Notes: generated by a model from the sequence alone, not told the origin. Numbered from the stretch's first letter, positions 45,159 through 55,028 are shown. The stretch: 64,000 nt of DNA from an uncultured Alphaproteobacteria bacterium (GCA_937988775.1 CALKHP010000025.1:7609-71608); one strand, 5' to 3'. Numbers and translations are program-made.

Positions 45159-45917
45159 ATGCCAGCATCCAGACCCATCCTCGTCGTCACCGGCGGCAGC
45201 CGTGGCATCGGTGCCGCCGTGTGCCGGCGCGCCGCGACCGAGGGCTATGACGTCGCCGTCAACTACCAGAGCGATGCCAACGCCGCCGCGCAGGTCGTGC
45301 AGGATTGCCAGGGCGCCGGCGTCCGCGCCATCGCCGTGCAGGGCGACATGGCCTCCGAGGCTGATGTCATCCAGCTTTTCCGGGCGGTCGATGGCGATCT
45401 CGGCCCGGTGACGCATCTGGTCAACAATGCCGGCATCACCGGCCCGGTCGGAAAACTCGTCGACGCCGACCCGGCGGTGATCCGCACCTGCATCGATCTC
45501 AACGTCACCGGGGCGATCCTGGTGGCGCAGGAAGCCATCAAGCGCATGGCGAAGCGCCATGGCGGCAAGGGCGGCGCCATCGTCAACGTCTCGTCCGCCG
45601 CCGTGACGCTCGGCGCGCCCAACCTGTTCGTCTGGTACGCCGCCTCGAAAGGCGCCATCGATTCGCTGACCGCGGGCCTCGCGATCGAGCTTGCGCCGGA
45701 CGGCATCCGCGTCAACGGCGTGCAGCCGGGCATGATCGACACGGAAATTCACGCCAAGAGTTCGCACGATGCCGGCCGCCTCGCCCGCACGCTGCCCGCG
45801 ATCCCGATGCAGCGCGCCGGCACGCCCGACGAGGTCGCCCGCACGATCCTGTTCCTGCTCTCGGACGCCTCGGCCTACACCACCGGCGCCATCGTGAGGG
45901 TCGGCGGCGGGCGCTGA
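45159..45917 (+). CDS. Short-chain dehydrogenase/reductase
   Basis: A 252-residue SDR. Cofactor motif VTGGSRGIGAAVCRRAATEG near the start, NNAG at about residue 88, catalytic Ser/Tyr/Lys in VNVSSAAVTLG and WYAASKGAID, and the C-terminal GAIVRVGGGR. The specific substrate is not recognisable; GGSRGIG and NYQ after the second strand point to an NADP(H)-preferring classical SDR. Start supported by AAGGAGA. Located just after tRNA-Leu. Confidence 0.92.
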   Translation: MPASRPILVVTGGSRGIGAAVCRRAATEGYDVAVNYQSDANAAAQVVQDCQGAGVRAIAVQGDMASEADVIQLFRAVDGDLGPVTHLVNNAGITGPVGKLVDADPAVIRTCIDLNVTGAILVAQEAIKRMAKRHGGKGGAIVNVSSAAVTLGAPNLFVWYAASKGAIDSLTAGLAIELAPDGIRVNGVQPGMIDTEIHAKSSHDAGRLARTLPAIPMQRAGTPDEVARTILFLLSDASAYTTGAIVRVGGGR

Positions 45918-45974
45918 CGCCAGTTCCTCAGAGCCTGACGAGAAGATCGACTGAGGATTGTTTTTCTCTTCAAC

Positions 45975-46044
45975 CCTCATCCTGAGCTTGTCGAAGGATG
46001 TTTCAGAGAGCACTGGAACATCCTTCGACAAGCTCAGGATGAGG
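45975..46044. repeat. Family C palindromic repeat, copy 4 (28-bp perfect stem)
   Basis: The best-preserved copy: arms from CCTCATCCTGAGCTTGTCGA to its complement form an uninterrupted 28-bp stem around a 14-nt loop. It lies in the gap between the convergent SDR and mfd genes, where it could stop or protect both transcripts. Confidence 0.9.
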
Positions 46045-46080
46045 TTGAGTATAAAGGGAACGGAATTTCCGGTCAGGCTC

Positions 46081-49000
46081 TCACGCCACTTTCTTGCGCT
46101 CGGCGATGCCGGCAATGTCGCGCAGCAACTGGCGCGTGCCCTCGAGGCGCGCCGCCGTTTGCTCGAAATCGCCAATGAACACCACGCGCATGTCGGGGCG
46201 CACCTTGGCGGCCACGCCCTGGCGCGCCACGTATTGCACCAGCCCGTTCGGGTTGGCGAATTCGTTGTCACGGAACGAGACGATGATGCCCTTCGGCCCG
46301 GCCTCGACCTTCTCGATATTGGCGCGCCGGCACAGGGCCTTGATGGTGACGACCTTGAGCAACTGCTCGACCTCGGGCGGGATCGACCCGAAACGATCGG
46401 TCAGTTCGGCACCGAACGCGTCGATCTCGCCGTCGGTCTCGAGTTGCGCCAGGCGCCGGTACAAGCCCATGCGCAGGTCGAGATCGGCGATATAGCTTTC
46501 CGGGATGGTCACCGGCGTGCCGATGGCGATGGTCGGCGACCACGCGTCACGCTCATCCTCCTCGATGCCGGCCTTGAGGTTGGCCACCGCCTCTTCCAGC
46601 ATCTGCTGATAGAGTTCGTAGCCGACTTCCTTGATATGGCCGGACTGCTCGTCGCCAAGCAGGTTGCCGGCGCCGCGAATGTCGAGATCGTGGCTGGCAA
46701 GCTGGAAGCCGGCGCCGAGCGTATCGAGCGATTGCAGCACCTTGAGCCGGCGTTCGGCCTGCACGGTGAGCTTGCGGCTGACCGGCGTGGTGAACAGCGC
46801 ATAGGCGCGCGTCTTCGAGCGGCCGACGCGACCGCGCAACTGGTAGAGCTGCGACAGGCCAAACATGTCGGCCCGATGCACGATCAGCGTGTTCGCGCGC
46901 GGAATGTCGAGCCCGCTTTCAACGATGGTGGTCGAGAGCAGCACGTCGAACTGGCCGTCGTAGAACTTGACCATGATGTCTTCGAGTTCGCCCGCCGCCA
47001 TCTGGCCGTGGCCGATGCCGACCTTCACCTCCGGCACGTCATGGTCGAGGAACGCCTTGACCTCGGCGAGGTCGTCAATGCGCGGGCAGACATAGAACGA
47101 CTGGCCGCCGCGATAGCGTTCGCGCAGCAGCGCCTCGCGGATGGTGAGCGCATCGAACGGCGTGATGAAGGTGCGCACGGCCAGCCGATCGACCGGCGGC
47201 GTGGCGATCAACGACAGTTCGCGCACCCCCGTCAGCGCCAGTTGCAGCGTGCGCGGGATCGGCGTGGCGGACAGCGTCAGCACATGCACCTCGGCGCGCA
47301 ACTCCTTGAGGCGCTCCTTGTGGCCGACGCCGAAATGCTGCTCCTCATCGACGATCAGCAGGCCGAGATCCTTGAAATGGATGCTTTTCCCGAGCAGCGC
47401 ATGCGTGCCGACGCAGATATCGACCGAGCCGTCGGCGAGCCCCGCCTTGGCGAGCTTGAGATCGGCGGATGACACCATGCGCGAAGCCTGCGCCACCTTG
47501 AGCGGCAGGCCCTTGAAGCGCTCGGCGAAGGTTGCGTAATGCTGGCGCGCCAGCAGCGTCGTCGGCACCACCACCGCGACCTGCTTGCCGGCCATGGCGG
47601 CGACAAATGCCGCGCGCAACGCCACTTCCGTCTTGCCGAAGCCGACATCGCCGCACACGAGCCGGTCCATCGGCCGGCCCGAGCCGAGATCGTCGAGCAC
47701 CGAATCGATGGTGCCCTGCTGGTCTTCGGTCTCGTCATAGGGGAAGCGCGCCGCGAACTCGTCATAGAGCCCGTCCGGCACGTCGAGGCGCGGCGCCTCG
47801 CGCATCAGCCGGGCAGCGGCGATCTTGATCAGGCCGCGCGCCATCTCGCGGATGCGCTTCTTCAGGCGGGCCTTGCGCGCCTGCCAGCCGCCGCCGCCGA
47901 GCTTGTCGAGGGCGGCTTCGGCATCCTCGGAGCCGTAGCGCGTGAGCAGTTCGATGTTCTCGACAGGCAGGAACAGCCGGTCGCCGCCGGCATAATGCAG
48001 TTCCAGGCAGTCATGCGGCGCGCCAGCAGCCTCGATGGTCTTGAGGCCAACGAAACGGGCAATGCCGTGCTCGACATGCACCACGAGATCGCCGGCCGAC
48101 AGGCTCGAGACCTCGGTGAGGAAATCCTTGCCGCGCTTCTGGGCGCGCTTCGGCCGCGACAGGCGCTCGCCGAGGATATCCTGCTCGGAAATCACCGTGA
48201 GATCGTCAAGATCGAAGCCGCTTTCGAGCCCGAACACCGCCAGCCCGACCTCATTGCCGGCAAGTGCCGCCACCTCGCGGCGCGCCCGGATCGGCTTGGC
48301 CTGCGTCAGGCCGTGATCGGCGAGCACGCCGGCAAGCCGTTCGCGCGAGCCGGCCGTCCAGCTTGCCAGCACGACCTTGCGGCCGGCCTTTTGCTGCGCG
48401 CGCACATGGGCGACCACCGCCTCGAACACGCTCGCGCCCTCGACCGCGCGCTCGGCGGCGAAGCTGTGCCCCTTGCGGCCCTCGACATGGATGACGGTGC
48501 GGCCCGAAACCTCCGGCGCGATGAAGCCGCTGAGATGTACGCTGCCCGCGGCCCCATTCGCGGCCTGCCATTCGGCCGGCGACAGATACAGCTCCTTGCA
48601 TGGCAGCGGCTTGTACGGCACGCCGGCCGCCTTGTTCTCCAGCGCGGCCTTGCGGGCGTCGTAATAATCCGCGATTTGCGTCAGGCGCTCCTCGGCCGCC
48701 TGCCCGGCCAGCGGATCGAGCACGATGCGCGCACCCGGCGTGAAATCGAGCAGCGAATCGAGGCCGCCGTGGAACAGCGGCAGCCAGTGTTCCATGCCGG
48801 GAAAGCGCCGGCCCTCGCTGATCGCCTCGAACAGCGCGTCGTCGCGGCCGGGCGCGCCGAAAGTCGCGGTGTAGCCGGTGCGGAAGCGCTTGATCGCCTC
48901 GGTGGTCATCTGGAACTCGGCCATCGGCAGCAGTTCGAGCGCGTGCAACTGGCCAATGGTGCGCTGCGTCTCGGGGTTGAAGCTGCGCAGCGATTCCAGC

Positions 49001-49590
49001 GTGTCACCGAAGAAATCGAGCCGGATCGGGTTGTCCATGCCGGGCGGGAACAGATCGAGGATACCGCCGCGCACGGCATATTCTCCGGCATCGCGCACTG
49101 TACCGGTGCGCTGGAAGCCGTTAATGTCGAGCCAGCGCGCGATCTCGTTCATGTCGAGCGCGTTGCCGGGCGCGAAGGACAGGCTCTCGCGCTTGATCCA
49201 GGCGACCGGCGGCACGCGTTGCAGGATGGCGTTGACCGTGGTGACGACGACGCGCGGCCGCTCGCCACCGCGCGAGCGCACCAGCCGCGACAGCGTCGCC
49301 ATGCGGCGCGCGATCACCACGGCATTGGGCGAGGTGCGGTCGTAGGGCTGGCAATCCCAGGCCGGCAGGCTGAGGACCTCGATCTCGGGCGCGGCGAAAT
49401 CGAGCGCCTGCTCGATCAGTTGCTGGCGCTGCCCGTCGCGCGCGACATAGACGGCGAGCGCCGGCAGGTCGGCGCCGGCGGCAAAGGCCGCGCCGGCGAT
49501 ATCGGCCAGCACGAAGGCTTCGGCGCCGTCGGGCACGCCACCAATGGTCACCGGCGTCGCCGCGTCCAGAACCTTGCGAAATTCGGTCAT
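46081..49590 (-). CDS. mfd: Transcription-repair coupling factor Mfd
   Basis: A 1169-residue DNA translocase of full family length. The N-terminal UvrB-homology modules (from ALAVYVARDGQRQ) are followed by the RNA polymerase-interacting CarD-like domain (LSAGDLVVHVEHGIARFVGL) and the helicase core with Walker A CGDVGFGKTEVALRAA, box LLIVDEEQHFGVGHKERLK, TATPIPRTLQLAL, and VGRSKTRAYALF, and the C-terminal TRCF domain. It releases stalled RNA polymerase and recruits UvrA. Start ATG at 49590 overlaps sdhE by 4 nt. Confidence 0.97.
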   Translation of the reverse strand: MTEFRKVLDAATPVTIGGVPDGAEAFVLADIAGAAFAAGADLPALAVYVARDGQRQQLIEQALDFAAPEIEVLSLPAWDCQPYDRTSPNAVVIARRMATLSRLVRSRGGERPRVVVTTVNAILQRVPPVAWIKRESLSFAPGNALDMNEIARWLDINGFQRTGTVRDAGEYAVRGGILDLFPPGMDNPIRLDFFGDTLESLRSFNPETQRTIGQLHALELLPMAEFQMTTEAIKRFRTGYTATFGAPGRDDALFEAISEGRRFPGMEHWLPLFHGGLDSLLDFTPGARIVLDPLAGQAAEERLTQIADYYDARKAALENKAAGVPYKPLPCKELYLSPAEWQAANGAAGSVHLSGFIAPEVSGRTVIHVEGRKGHSFAAERAVEGASVFEAVVAHVRAQQKAGRKVVLASWTAGSRERLAGVLADHGLTQAKPIRARREVAALAGNEVGLAVFGLESGFDLDDLTVISEQDILGERLSRPKRAQKRGKDFLTEVSSLSAGDLVVHVEHGIARFVGLKTIEAAGAPHDCLELHYAGGDRLFLPVENIELLTRYGSEDAEAALDKLGGGGWQARKARLKKRIREMARGLIKIAAARLMREAPRLDVPDGLYDEFAARFPYDETEDQQGTIDSVLDDLGSGRPMDRLVCGDVGFGKTEVALRAAFVAAMAGKQVAVVVPTTLLARQHYATFAERFKGLPLKVAQASRMVSSADLKLAKAGLADGSVDICVGTHALLGKSIHFKDLGLLIVDEEQHFGVGHKERLKELRAEVHVLTLSATPIPRTLQLALTGVRELSLIATPPVDRLAVRTFITPFDALTIREALLRERYRGGQSFYVCPRIDDLAEVKAFLDHDVPEVKVGIGHGQMAAGELEDIMVKFYDGQFDVLLSTTIVESGLDIPRANTLIVHRADMFGLSQLYQLRGRVGRSKTRAYALFTTPVSRKLTVQAERRLKVLQSLDTLGAGFQLASHDLDIRGAGNLLGDEQSGHIKEVGYELYQQMLEEAVANLKAGIEEDERDAWSPTIAIGTPVTIPESYIADLDLRMGLYRRLAQLETDGEIDAFGAELTDRFGSIPPEVEQLLKVVTIKALCRRANIEKVEAGPKGIIVSFRDNEFANPNGLVQYVARQGVAAKVRPDMRVVFIGDFEQTAARLEGTRQLLRDIAGIAERKKVA

Positions 49591-49883
49591 GAATGGATCG
49601 GCGTCTCGTGGGTGTGGAAGGCTTTCACGGCCCGGAAAACGCCGGTGTCGTAATTGGCGGGCACCGGCACCGCGCCGGTGATCCACGAGAACACGTCATG
49701 GTCCGGCGCTTCAATCAGATGCTCGAACTGGTCGAGTTCCGCATCGCTCATGTCGGCGATATGCGCCTCGGCGAAGCGGCCGGCGATCAGGTCCATCTCG
49801 CGGATGCCACGATGCCAGGCCTGATACAGCAGGCGCTTGCGGCGGGGATCGAGATCGGCGCTGGTACGTGACAGACCGGACAT
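49587..49883 (-). CDS. sdhE: Succinate dehydrogenase flavinylation factor SdhE (SDHAF2 family)
   Basis: A 98-residue protein: RRKRLLYQAWHRGIREMDLI contains the RGxxE motif (RGIRE) that contacts SdhA, followed by DQFEHLIEAPDHDVFSWITG. It helps attach FAD covalently to succinate dehydrogenase. The mfd start overlaps its stop (ATGA). The sdhE-mfd operon divergent from recG is a standard alphaproteobacterial arrangement. Confidence 0.95.
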   Translation of the reverse strand: MSGLSRTSADLDPRRKRLLYQAWHRGIREMDLIAGRFAEAHIADMSDAELDQFEHLIEAPDHDVFSWITGAVPVPANYDTGVFRAVKAFHTHETPIHS

Positions 49884-49981
49884 GGCGGCTTTGGCCCCGT
49901 GCGTGTTGGTGAAAGGCCGCGTATATAGCCTCAAGGCCCATGCTGTCACGTTGAGGAATGGAATTGCAGAAGACAAACACG

Positions 49982-50027
49982 TCCTTCTCCCGCACGCGGG
50001 AGAAGGTGCCGGCAGGCGGATGAGGGT
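49982..50027. repeat. Family D half element in the recG leader
   Basis: One hairpin, CCTTCTCCCGC-ACGCGGGAGAAGG, plus the GGATGAGGG tail, 8 nt before the recG TTG start. Its GGATGAGGG may act as part of the ribosome-binding region. Confidence 0.8.
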
Positions 50028-50035
50028 CCGACGCG

Positions 50036-52135
50036 TTGCGCCCTTCGCTGCTTGATCCGCTTTTCGCGCCCGTCACCAGGCTGCCCGGCGTCGGGCCGCG
50101 GCTGGCGGTGCTGTTCGACCGCCTGCTCGGCGAGCCGGAGCGGCCGGCACGGCTGGTCGATCTGCTGTTTCACCTGCCCAATGGCGGCATCGACCGGCGA
50201 CTGCGCGCCAAGCTCGCCGACGCGCTTATCGGCGAGACGGTGACGGTCGAGATCGTCGTCGAATCCTACCGCAAGCCGCCGGCGGGCCGGCGCGTGCCGT
50301 TCAGGGTGCTGACCGGCGACGACACCGGTGACCTGACGCTGGTATTCTTCAATCCGCGCCCCGGCCAGGTGGAAAAGCTGCTGCCGCTCGGCGAGCGGCG
50401 CTGGGTCTCCGGCGAGATCGCGCTGTTCGACGGCCAGCGCCAGATGGTGCACCCGGCCCGCATCCTCGACGAGCGCCAGCTTGAAACGCTCCCCGCCGTC
50501 GAGCCGATCTACGGCCTGACCGAAGGCCTGTCACCGCGCCTGCTGCACAAGGCGGCGCTCGCAGCCCTCGAGCGGCTACCGGCAATGCCGGAATGGCTTG
50601 ACCCAACCCTGCTGGCACAGCAGCACTGGCCGGGCTTCGCCGAGGCGTTGCATCTCCTGCACGCGCCCGACAGCCCGGAAGCGCTCGCGCCCGAAAACCC
50701 GGCGCTGGCGCGGCTCGCCTATGACGAGTTGCTGGCGAGCCAGCTTTCGCTGGTGATGATCCGGGCGCAGGCGCGCGCCGCGCGCGGCCGGTCGACCAAA
50801 GGCGACGGCCGGCTCAGGGAGCGCATCGTCGCCGCCCTGCCCTTCAGCCTCACCGGCGGCCAGCGCCAGGCGCTGGATGAAATCCTCGCCGACATGGCGG
50901 GCGAAGATCGCATGCTGCGCCTGCTGCAAGGCGATGTCGGCTCCGGCAAGACCATTGTCGGCCTGCTCGCCATGGCGACGGCAATCGAAGCCGGCAGGCA
51001 GGCGGCGCTGATGGCGCCGACCGAGATCCTCGCGCGCCAGCATTTCGAGCGCATCGCGCCGCTGGCCGAGGCCGCCGGCATCACCGTGGCGCTCCTGACC
51101 GGGCGTGACCGCGCCAGCCAGCGCGCAGCGTCGCTCGCCGGCCTGGCCGACGGCACCATTCAACTGGTCGTCGGCACGCATGCCCTGTTCCAGGATGCGG
51201 TGCAGTTCCACGATCTCGCGCTTGCCGTGGTCGACGAGCAGCACCGTTTCGGCGTGCACCAGCGCCTGGCGCTGAGCAGCAAGGGTGCGGCCGTCGACCT
51301 GCTGGTGATGACGGCGACGCCGATCCCACGCACGCTGGTACTGACCTTCTTCGGCGACATGGATGCGTCCTCGCTGCGCGAGAAGCCGGCCGGCCGCCAG
51401 CCGATCGATACCCGGCTCGTGGCGCTCGACCGGCTCGACGAGACGGTCGAAGCGATCGGCCGCGCCATCGCGGCGGGCGCCAAGGTCTATTGGGTGTGTC
51501 CCCTGGTGGCAGAATCCGACCAGAGCGACCTCGCCGCCGCCACCGAGCGTTTCGAGGTTCTGCGCGCGCGCTTTCCCGGCCGGGTCGGGCTCGTGCATGG
51601 CCAGATGACGGGGCCGGACAAGGATGCGGCGGTGGCCGATTTCGTGTCCGGCGCGACGCGTATCCTGGTCGCGACCACCGTCATCGAGGTCGGCGTCGAT
51701 GTGCCGGATGCCACCGTGATGGTGATCGAACATGCCGAGCGTTTCGGCCTCGCCCAGCTCCACCAGTTGCGCGGCCGCGTCGGGCGCGGCAGCGCGCGCT
51801 CCTCGTGCATCCTGCTCTACAAGGCACCGCCCGGCCAGATCGCCGAGGCACGGCTGAAGATCATGCGCGAGACGGAAGACGGTTTTCGCATCGCCGAGGA
51901 AGACCTGAAACTGCGCGGCGAAGGCGAAGTGCTCGGCACGCGCCAGTCCGGCATGCCGGGCTTCCGCATCGCCCGGCTCGACATCCATGCCGCCCTGCTC
52001 CAGACCGCGCGCGCCGATGCCGAACTGATCCTGCGCCAGGATGCCGAGCTTGCCACGGAGCGCGGCCAGGCCCTGCGCGTGCTGCTCTACCTGTTCGAGC
52101 GCGATGCCGCCGTGCGGTTATTGCGGGCGGGGTGA
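50036..52135 (+). CDS. recG: ATP-dependent DNA helicase RecG
   Basis: A 699-residue branch-migration helicase. Wedge domain residues 1-~280 with RLPGVGPRLAVLFDRL; Walker A LLQGDVGSGKTIVGLLAM; DExH box LAVVDEQHRFGVHQRLALSS; TATPIPRTLVLTFFGDMD; and the C-terminal VGRGSARSSCILLY and LKLRGEGEVLGTRQSGMPGF. TTG at 50036 is the start: homologues begin with the same RPSLLDPLFAPVTRLPG context, and the ATG at 50022 is out of frame. The start sits directly after a family D repeat. Confidence 0.95.
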   Translation: MRPSLLDPLFAPVTRLPGVGPRLAVLFDRLLGEPERPARLVDLLFHLPNGGIDRRLRAKLADALIGETVTVEIVVESYRKPPAGRRVPFRVLTGDDTGDLTLVFFNPRPGQVEKLLPLGERRWVSGEIALFDGQRQMVHPARILDERQLETLPAVEPIYGLTEGLSPRLLHKAALAALERLPAMPEWLDPTLLAQQHWPGFAEALHLLHAPDSPEALAPENPALARLAYDELLASQLSLVMIRAQARAARGRSTKGDGRLRERIVAALPFSLTGGQRQALDEILADMAGEDRMLRLLQGDVGSGKTIVGLLAMATAIEAGRQAALMAPTEILARQHFERIAPLAEAAGITVALLTGRDRASQRAASLAGLADGTIQLVVGTHALFQDAVQFHDLALAVVDEQHRFGVHQRLALSSKGAAVDLLVMTATPIPRTLVLTFFGDMDASSLREKPAGRQPIDTRLVALDRLDETVEAIGRAIAAGAKVYWVCPLVAESDQSDLAAATERFEVLRARFPGRVGLVHGQMTGPDKDAAVADFVSGATRILVATTVIEVGVDVPDATVMVIEHAERFGLAQLHQLRGRVGRGSARSSCILLYKAPPGQIAEARLKIMRETEDGFRIAEEDLKLRGEGEVLGTRQSGMPGFRIARLDIHAALLQTARADAELILRQDAELATERGQALRVLLYLFERDAAVRLLRAG

Positions 52136-52145
52136 GGCCTCAGGC

Positions 52146-52215
52146 GGTGCTGGGTGCCGGGTCAAGCCCGGCACAAGACGGTGCGGGTCTCGCGCGCCCT
52201 TGTCCCGGCCTTGAG
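52146..52215. repeat. Family B-type palindromes
   Basis: GTGCCGGGTCAAGCCCGGCAC and, 30 nt on, TTGTCCCGGCCTTGAGCCGGGAC are two strong hairpins in the gap between the convergent recG and DUF502 genes. Confidence 0.85.
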
Positions 52216-52229
52216 CCGGGACCCACCCT

Positions 52230-52943
52230 TCACGCGGCGTCGCGCTTGTCCTTGTCGCCGTCCAGGCGCAGTTTCTGCAATTGCTCGGGCTGGATCAGGC
52301 CGGCGGACATGACCAGCTTGGCGCCGTCATCGACCGAGATCGCCAGTTCGATCACGTCCTTGCGCGGCACGTAGAAATAGAAGCCGGTCGTCGGGTTCGG
52401 CGTACATGGCAGGAAGACGCTGATGTAATCGTCCTTTTCCGGCAGCGCGGCCGCGATCTCGCCGAGCGGCGGCGCGGAGATGAACACGATCGACCACTGG
52501 CCCTGCGAGGGAAACTGCACCAGCCCGACCTTGCGGAACGCCGTGCCGGATTGCGAGAAGATCGTCTCGAAAATCTGCTTCACGCCACGATAGATGCTGC
52601 GCACCACCGGCATGCGCGACAGGATGCTCTCGCCGAGATCGAGCAGCGAGCGGCCAACGAGATTGGCGGTGAGGAAGCCGAGCAGCGTCAGGCCGAAAAA
52701 CGCGATGATCAGGCCGAAGCCCGGTAGCTGGAACGGCAGGTAGTTATCCGGCCAGTACACCGCGGGCACCCATGGCTTGACCCAGCCATCGACCAGCGTG
52801 ATGAACCACCAGGTCAGCCAGCCCGTGATGGCGAGCGGGCCGGCGACGACGAGGCCGGTCAGGAAATAGTTGCGCAACCGCGTCCGCGCCGGCTTGGGAT
52901 GCGACGGCGGAATGGTCAGGGGCGGCAAACTTGGTTCGATCAT
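52230..52943 (-). CDS. DUF502 family membrane protein
   Basis: A 237-residue protein. Two TM helices (NYFLTGLVVAGPLAITGWLT at ~25-50 and LIIAFFGLTLLGFLTANLVG at ~85-105) and the conserved RMPVVRSIYRGVKQIFETIF. Then SIVFISAPPLGEIAA and the FLPCTPNPTTGFYFYVP core of DUF502. The function is unknown; the family is conserved in alphaproteobacteria next to recG. Start at 52943 preferred; an in-frame start at 52982 exists. Confidence 0.9.
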   Translation of the reverse strand: MIEPSLPPLTIPPSHPKPARTRLRNYFLTGLVVAGPLAITGWLTWWFITLVDGWVKPWVPAVYWPDNYLPFQLPGFGLIIAFFGLTLLGFLTANLVGRSLLDLGESILSRMPVVRSIYRGVKQIFETIFSQSGTAFRKVGLVQFPSQGQWSIVFISAPPLGEIAAALPEKDDYISVFLPCTPNPTTGFYFYVPRKDVIELAISVDDGAKLVMSAGLIQPEQLQKLRLDGDKDKRDAA

Positions 52944-53027
52944 CCTCGGTCCGGTCACGAGCGCGCCAAAAGCGGCGCGCAACCATCATAACCGATGCGC
53001 GCCCCAGGCCGAACCCGAATTGCGGCC

Positions 53028-54854
53028 CTACTCGACCGTGACCGATTTGGCGAGGTTGCGCGGCTGGTCGACATCCTTACCCATGCTCAATGCCGTGTGA
53101 TAGGCGATGAGCTGCACCGGCACCGCATAGGCGATCGGCGCGAAGGTTTCGGGCATGGCCGGCATGGCGACCTCGGCCAGCGCCTCGACGCCGGCCCGCC
53201 CGGCCGCGCCCTCCGGCCCGATGAGCACGATGCGCCCGCCGCGCGCCGCAACCTCCTGCACGTTGGACACCGTCTTTTCGAACCAGGCATCGGCCGGCGC
53301 CAGCACGATCACCGGCATTTCCTCGTCGATCAGCGCGATCGGGCCGTGCTTGAGCTCGCCCGCGGCGTAGCCCTCGGCGTGGATATAGGAGATTTCCTTG
53401 AGTTTGAGCGCGCCTTCGAGCGCCATCGGATAGCTGGTGCCGCGCCCAAGATAAAGCACGTCGCTCGCCTTGCGCAACTCATACGCGAGGCTCTCGATTC
53501 CCGGTTCCAGCTTGAGCGATTCGGCGACGAGGCCGGGCATCGATACCAGCTCGCGCACCAATTCCTTCTCGCGCGCCTCGTCGATATGGCCGCGGGCGCG
53601 GGCCGCCGCGATCGCCAGCACCGCCAGCACGGCGAGCTGGCAGGTGAACGCCTTGGTCGAGGCGACGCCGATCTCCGGACCGGCCAGCGTCGGCGTCACG
53701 ACATCGCTTTCGCGCGCAATCGTGGAACTCTGCACGTTGACGACCGAAAGCACGTGCTGCCCCATCTGGCGCGTGTAGCGCAACGATGCCAGCGTGTCGG
53801 CCGTCTCGCCCGATTGCGACACGAAGATCGCCAGCTGCCCCTTCGGCAGCGGCGCCTCGCGATAGCGGAATTCGGAGGCGACATCGACTTCGACCAATAC
53901 GCGCGCCAGCCGCTCGAACCAGTATTTCGCGATGATCCCGGCGAGATAGGCGGTGCCGCAGGCGCAAATCGAGATGCGGTCGATCTTCGTCCAGTCGAAC
54001 GGCATGTCGACGGGCAGGCGCACGGTGCCGTTCGCCATGTCGAGATAATGCGACAGCGTCCGGCCGATCACCTCCGGCTGCTCGTGGATTTCCTTGGCCA
54101 TGAAATGGCGGTGATTGCCCTTGTCGACCAGGAACGCGCCGGCCTGCGTCTTGTGCGCCTCGCGCGCGACGATCGCGCCGTCCTTGTCGTGGAATTCGGC
54201 GCCGCCACGCGACAGCACCACCCAGTCGCCCTCCTCGAGATAGGCGATGGTGTCGGTGAAGGGCGCGAGCGCGAGCGCATCGGAGCCGAGATACATCTCG
54301 CCCTCGCCATAGCCGACCGCCAGCGGCGCTCCACGGCGCGCGCCGATGATCAGGTCATCATGGCCCTCGAACAGGAAAGCGAGCGCGAAGGCGCCATGCA
54401 GGCGCGGCAATGCGGCGGCCACCGCCGTCACCGGATCGTTGCTGCGGCGCATTTCGCGCGTCACCAGATGGGCGACGACCTCGGTGTCGGTCTCCGAGTC
54501 GAAATGCGCGCCATCGGCAACGAGTTCTTCGCGCAACTCGCGAAAATTCTCGATGATGCCGTTATGGACCACCGCCAGCCGGTCGGTGGCATGGGGATGC
54601 GCGTTGCCTTCGGTCGGCTTGCCATGCGTCGCCCAGCGCGTGTGGCCAATGCCGCTGAGGCCCTTCAGCGGTGCCTCGCTCAGCCGCGCCTCGAGGTTGC
54701 GCAACTTGCCTTCGGCGCGGCGCCGCGTCAGGCAGCCCTCCTCCAGCGTGGCGATGCCGGCGGAGTCGTAGCCGCGATATTCGAGGCGCTTCAGCGCATC
54801 GATCACAAGCGGCGCGACGGGCGTGGCGCCGAGAATTCCAACGATTCCACACAT
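53028..54854 (-). CDS. glmS: Glutamine--fructose-6-phosphate aminotransferase
   Basis: A 608-residue enzyme that makes glucosamine-6-phosphate for peptidoglycan and LPS. The Ntn glutaminase nucleophile is C2 (MCGIVGILGATPVAP), with GHTRWATHGKPTEGNAHPHA; two SIS isomerase domains follow (FVSQSGETADTLASL and TSYPMALEGALKLKEISYIH); the C-terminus ends AKSVTVE as usual. SD AGGAG lies upstream. It is 174 nt downstream of glmU; no glmS-ribozyme-like sequence is apparent, as expected for Gram-negatives. Confidence 0.97.
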   Translation of the reverse strand: MCGIVGILGATPVAPLVIDALKRLEYRGYDSAGIATLEEGCLTRRRAEGKLRNLEARLSEAPLKGLSGIGHTRWATHGKPTEGNAHPHATDRLAVVHNGIIENFRELREELVADGAHFDSETDTEVVAHLVTREMRRSNDPVTAVAAALPRLHGAFALAFLFEGHDDLIIGARRGAPLAVGYGEGEMYLGSDALALAPFTDTIAYLEEGDWVVLSRGGAEFHDKDGAIVAREAHKTQAGAFLVDKGNHRHFMAKEIHEQPEVIGRTLSHYLDMANGTVRLPVDMPFDWTKIDRISICACGTAYLAGIIAKYWFERLARVLVEVDVASEFRYREAPLPKGQLAIFVSQSGETADTLASLRYTRQMGQHVLSVVNVQSSTIARESDVVTPTLAGPEIGVASTKAFTCQLAVLAVLAIAAARARGHIDEAREKELVRELVSMPGLVAESLKLEPGIESLAYELRKASDVLYLGRGTSYPMALEGALKLKEISYIHAEGYAAGELKHGPIALIDEEMPVIVLAPADAWFEKTVSNVQEVAARGGRIVLIGPEGAAGRAGVEALAEVAMPAMPETFAPIAYAVPVQLIAYHTALSMGKDVDQPRNLAKSVTVE

Positions 54855-55028
54855 TTGCGAGCAGCTCCTGTTGCAGGCGTCATTGTGCCGGATATGACGT
54901 CACCACATGCGCCTTCTAGCTGTCATCGGCCGAACGGCCCAAATGACATTGTATGACGACCTTGTAACGAAGGTTCGTGCCGCTTCGCCACTGCATTCCC
55001 GCGAGATGGTGTATGGCGGGGCCGCGGC

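Noticed and set aside
45048..46271. A 407-codon minus-strand frame crossing tRNA-Leu, an SDR and the end of mfd
   Set aside because: It runs through the tRNA and a palindromic repeat and has no family-like sequence.
47539..49653. A 704-codon plus-strand frame inside mfd
   Set aside because: It is the antisense of Mfd codons; the composition is His/Arg/Ala-rich and shows no domain, while the minus strand encodes an intact 1169-residue Mfd.
52995..54956. A 653-codon plus-strand frame over glmS
   Set aside because: Antisense shadow of a complete GlmS with all catalytic residues.
53028..55028. glmS ribozyme/riboswitch in the glmU-glmS gap
   Set aside because: The 174-nt gap has only a short GGCC-GTTC-GGCC hairpin and no core resembling the ribozyme, which is a Gram-positive feature.
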